Assembly: GCF_937123705.1 (NCBI RefSeq)
Contig: NZ_CAKZKO010000044.1
Location: 1 to 42,894, forward strand
Direction of reading: 5' to 3'
DNA from: an uncultured Paraglaciecola sp.
GTDB taxonomy: Bacteria > Pseudomonadota > Gammaproteobacteria > Enterobacterales > Alteromonadaceae
DNA: 42,894 bases
How positions within the stretch are numbered: the first letter of the stretch is position 1; each line of letters begins with the position of its first letter. The notes beneath the pieces are model-generated. The model made no database searches and was not told the DNA's origin. It saw nothing but the letters and a program-made list of their open reading frames with translations. Below are positions 41,056-42,894 of this stretch, piece after piece. Both the position numbers and the translations under genes were made by a program.

Positions 41056-41226
41056 ATGGTGAATGTTTTTGCAGGTTTTGAGATACACACAGCAAGTGAG
41101 ATTGATATTGCCGACGCTATGGAACACGGTGAATCAGTATTCGCAGAGGATAGCGGTGTTTCTTTCCAAGCATTCAAACATAAGGGTAATATTTATATTG
41201 TCGGAATGATGGAGGAAAAACCATGA
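41056..41226 (+). CDS. Small hypothetical protein
   Basis: A 56-aa protein starting at ATG 41056 and overlapping the Lar-like gene by 4 bases (ATGA). FAGFEIHTASEIDIADAMEH then SGVSFQAFKHKGNIYIVGMM. Not recognised. Coupling to the next gene supports expression. Confidence 0.6.
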   Translation: MVNVFAGFEIHTASEIDIADAMEHGESVFAEDSGVSFQAFKHKGNIYIVGMMEEKP

Positions 41227-41585
41227 CCAATAAGCAACAAACGATTGAGCTTTTGCCATGCCCCTTTTGTGGAGAAGCACCAATTTTGGCTAGCGGGTAC
41301 AATATTGAGGGTGCTTACATAAGCTGTACCAATCAAGAGTGCTGTTGTATGCCACAATCAGACGCAACAGCTACCTCTAATTCTGATGGTTCACTTAACA
41401 TTGATGAGGCTATCGGTGAGGTAATAGAAGCATGGAATACCCGCGCAACAGATAAACACCTCCCCGCATTGGTGGAGGCTTTGGAGGAGATATCACGATG
41501 GGCTGACAGGAACTATACGCAGAGGCTTGGTGATATAGCCAAAAAAACCCTAGCAGCCCTGCCACCAGAATTGAGGAACAACTAA
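41223..41585 (+). CDS. Lar-like restriction alleviation protein
   Basis: A 120-aa protein. The N-terminal zinc-type motif ELLPCPFCGEAPILASGY, then ISCTNQECCCMPQS, with AIGEVIEAWNTRATDK, matches the Lar family, whose founder in the Rac prophage lowers type I restriction and alters host methylation. The C-terminal ~40 residues are an added helical extension. It is the last gene of the rightward operon and sits after the C5 methyltransferase, forming an anti-restriction group. Confidence 0.8.
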   Translation: MTNKQQTIELLPCPFCGEAPILASGYNIEGAYISCTNQECCCMPQSDATATSNSDGSLNIDEAIGEVIEAWNTRATDKHLPALVEALEEISRWADRNYTQRLGDIAKKTLAALPPELRNN

Positions 41586-41603
41586 CAAAAACCCGCAATA
41601 ATG

Positions 41604-41792
41604 TTAGCTGTGTGAATCTAAGTAACGCCTACCAATCCAATTTGGAACCTTAAGCATATTCCCATCTTTAGCAGCCCTACGCATACGCATACAAAAGGGG
41701 CAGTGTTCGTAATTCTTCTGCACTTCTGCTCTATATCTTATACATAACCTGCATAGCATTTTATCTATGATTTGCTGTTTATGGGATTTCAT
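41604..41792 (-). CDS. Small zinc-ribbon-like protein
   Basis: A 62-aa protein; ATG 41792 chosen because it forms TGATG with the upstream stop. Two Cys pairs (CRLC and CPFC) frame IRYRAEVQKNYEH, a likely zinc site, then a basic tail (RMRRAAKDGNMLKVPNWIGR). Function unknown. Last gene of the leftward unit, facing the Lar-like gene. Confidence 0.6.
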   Translation of the reverse strand: MKSHKQQIIDKMLCRLCIRYRAEVQKNYEHCPFCMRMRRAAKDGNMLKVPNWIGRRYLDSHS

Positions 41793-42016
41793 CAGCAAGT
41801 AGGCTTCATAGCACCGCCAGCTAATCCACCTTTAATGCAATAGCCATCTTGATACATATTATCCCACGCAATCACACTTGATGAATTCTGGCTCGTGCAG
41901 CTTCCGCATAACAGGATAAACAGAAAGCAAATCGCTAATAGTCGAATCAGATAAATTAGCCTTTTCCAGTTCACAGAGTGAGCTACACGCGAAATAGTGT
42001 GGCTCAGGGCAAACAT
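41792..42016 (-). CDS. Small membrane protein overlapping the spanin genes
   Basis: A 74-aa protein. ATG 42016 overlaps the Rz stop (TGATG), and its own stop overlaps the next gene (TGATG). A hydrophobic segment (about residues 20-38, LIYLIRLLAICFLFILLC) is followed by GSCTSQNSSSV, close to but not a clear lipobox, and a Cys-containing tail. Most of it overlaps the Rz1-like gene in another frame. The double TGATG overlaps argue that it is made. Role unknown. Confidence 0.5.
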   Translation of the reverse strand: MFALSHTISRVAHSVNWKRLIYLIRLLAICFLFILLCGSCTSQNSSSVIAWDNMYQDGYCIKGGLAGGAMKPTC

Positions 42017-42101
42017 CACTTATCGGTAACGAATTGCCGCATCCACTCAAAACGCTTAGACTTGTCAGCATTATAAGGTGTTTGCTTGTCAATCTTTTCA
42101 T
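41859..42101 (-). CDS. Rz1-like outer-membrane spanin lipoprotein
   Basis: An 80-aa protein in another frame from Rz, starting inside it (ATG 42101, with GAGGA 7 bases upstream). The N-terminus MKRLTSKHLIMLTSLSVLSG ends at a lipobox Cys (LSGC), so the mature chain is a lipoprotein. The mature part is Ser/Leu/Cys-rich, not strongly Pro-rich. Overlap with Rz is the classic two-component spanin layout. Confidence 0.75.
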   Translation of the reverse strand: MKRLTSKHLIMLTSLSVLSGCGNSLPISDVCPEPHYFACSSLCELEKANLSDSTISDLLSVYPVMRKLHEPEFIKCDCVG

Positions 42102-42264
42102 GCCGCTTCCTCACTTTCACTTCGTGTTCTAATTGCTTTACCTTCACCTCGGCTACGCAATCACGCTTGCCGTTATAAGTACCGATCAAATAGGCCGTAG
42201 GTATTGCTGCAATCAGCAGCCCTATGACAATGTATTTGATGTTGCTTATAATCCAGAAAGGCAT
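42016..42264 (-). CDS. Rz-like inner-membrane spanin
   Basis: An 82-aa protein; ATG 42264 chosen so that the hydrophobic segment is N-terminal. One membrane helix (IVIGLLIAAIPTAYLIGTYN) is followed by a charged, coiled-coil-like periplasmic part (EVKVKQLEHEVKVRKRHEKI). It overlaps the endolysin end and the Rz1-like start. With Rz1 it would fuse the inner and outer membranes at the end of lysis. Confidence 0.75.
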   Translation of the reverse strand: MPFWIISNIKYIVIGLLIAAIPTAYLIGTYNGKRDCVAEVKVKQLEHEVKVRKRHEKIDKQTPYNADKSKRFEWMRQFVTDK

Positions 42265-42743
42265 AGCGCCACCTCGTCTTGCCTGCGTTTGTAAACACCC
42301 CAGCAACCACTTCTACGTGGCCTGCAATCTTTACCACCAGCTTTGAACCATAAAAGCATAGCTTCACAGCCGCCCTTAATATCGCCCGCATTTGTCCTTT
42401 TTAGCGTGGTAGAGCGTGAATAGCCCCCTACCCCTATATTGTACGCAAAGGATGTGTGCGCGGCTAATACATGGGCGGTGACAGGTACTTTAATTAAAGC
42501 CTGTACGTTACTCATAAACTCGCCAATGCGACTTTTGCTCATGGCATCACATTCCGCTTTGGTTTTAACCATGCCCTCGGTCACGCCATGTGTTTCACCG
42601 TGGCAGATTGTCCAGACACCCACCACATCTTTATAGGCCTCTAGGCTTTCACCTTCGCGCAATATGATAAATGGCAGAGCAATAAGCAGTGCTGCGCCCG
42701 CAACGCCACCGGTTGCAACGCGTTTCTTTTTGCACCACCTCAT
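42246..42743 (-). CDS. SAR-type endolysin (T4/P21-like lysozyme)
   Basis: A 165-aa lysozyme. The N-terminus KKKRVATGG is followed by a weakly hydrophobic, Ala/Gly-rich helix (VAGAALLIALPFIIL), the mark of a signal-arrest-release domain. The catalytic triad has the right spacing, E30-x8-D39-x5-T45 (REG, KDVV, VWT). Further T4-lysozyme-type motifs include HTSFAYNIGVGGYSRSTTLK and GVYKRRQDEVALCLSG. ATG 42743 overlaps the receiver gene stop (ATGA). It cuts the cell wall after membrane release. Confidence 0.92.
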   Translation of the reverse strand: MRWCKKKRVATGGVAGAALLIALPFIILREGESLEAYKDVVGVWTICHGETHGVTEGMVKTKAECDAMSKSRIGEFMSNVQALIKVPVTAHVLAAHTSFAYNIGVGGYSRSTTLKRTNAGDIKGGCEAMLLWFKAGGKDCRPRRSGCWGVYKRRQDEVALCLSGL

Positions 42744-42894
42744 GAGGCCACCTTATCTACACCGATAAACCAGTGCAGGTTTTCAAAAGGCTTAATGGTT
42801 TCTTGTAACAGAGGAAAATCAAGGGGTTTGGCAACAAAGGTTTCAACCCCTATTTCTTTTGCCCTCATGACTGTATCGGTTTCTTTTGTACCTG
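42740..42894 (-). CDS. Receiver protein, 3' part (continues the gene at 1-327)
   Basis: This stretch carries the last 78 unique bases (42817-42740) of the receiver gene plus the repeated 77 bases. Residues 110-134, FPLLQETIKPFENLHWFIGV then DKVAS, form the last helix and a short tail. The stop overlaps the endolysin ATG. The frame continues across the join from base 1 without a break. Confidence 0.9.
   Translation of the reverse strand, partial: GTKETDTVMRAKEIGVETFVAKPLDFPLLQETIKPFENLHWFIGVDKVAS
42818..42894. repeat. Terminal direct repeat, right copy
   Basis: Identical to bases 1-77; see the left copy. Removing one copy gives the 42,817-bp circle. Confidence 0.9.

Noticed and set aside
41582..41607. 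CTAACA/TGTTAG inverted repeat between the convergent operons
   Set aside because: A 6-bp AT-rich stem with no T-run on either strand; too weak to call a terminator.

Overview
The window is a complete, circular, 42,817-bp contractile-tailed (myovirus-like) phage genome from a metagenome-style assembly. The first 77 bases (1-77) recur exactly at the end (42818-42894), and one gene reads through the join in frame, so the ends are one point on a circle. The host is a Gram-negative bacterium: the phage carries a SAR-type lysozyme and an overlapping Rz/Rz1-like spanin pair. A GapR/DUF2312-like protein hints at an alphaproteobacterium, but nothing here fixes the host. I see no tRNA, rRNA, CRISPR array, insertion sequence, integrase or DNA polymerase.

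Layout. A divergent switch lies at 32093-32255. Leftward on the - strand run an XRE regulator, a Fic protein, a GapR-like protein, RusA, a Myb/GcrA-like regulator, two replication-initiation-type proteins and a ParB-methyltransferase fusion. These are followed by packaging genes (TerS, TerL, DUF1073 portal, Mu-F-like protein), capsid genes (DUF2213 protease/scaffold, cement protein, DUF2184 major capsid), neck, sheath, tube, G/GT chaperones, a short tape measure with lysozyme domain, baseplate, fibres, a LamG-type protein and lysis genes. The lysis genes cross the circular join and end near 41604. Rightward on the + strand, 32256-41585 carries small early proteins, two HNH nucleases, a YqaJ exonuclease/RecT recombination pair, a Cdc123/D123-like ATP-grasp protein, a C5 cytosine methyltransferase with a long ORF embedded in its +1 frame, and a Lar-like anti-restriction protein. 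The two operons converge at about 41590.

How the parts work together. The + strand operon looks early (recombination, DNA modification, host takeover). The - strand begins with regulation and replication and passes into late structural and lysis genes. Most neighbours are coupled by ATGA, TAATG or TGATG overlaps. Two DNA methyltransferases and a Lar-like protein suggest defence against restriction.

Main points of interest: (1) a complete stand-alone CheY-like receiver protein lying between a putative holin and the endolysin, split by the contig ends and so easily missed; (2) the 237-codon ORF in the +1 frame of the cytosine methyltransferase, with its own AGGAGG site; (3) a phage Cdc123/D123 ATP-grasp protein; (4) a promoter, structured leader and intrinsic terminator just before the capsid operon; (5) a self-inhibited-type Fic protein next to an XRE regulator; (6) a leader whose loop is complementary to the ribosome-binding site of the DUF1376 gene.
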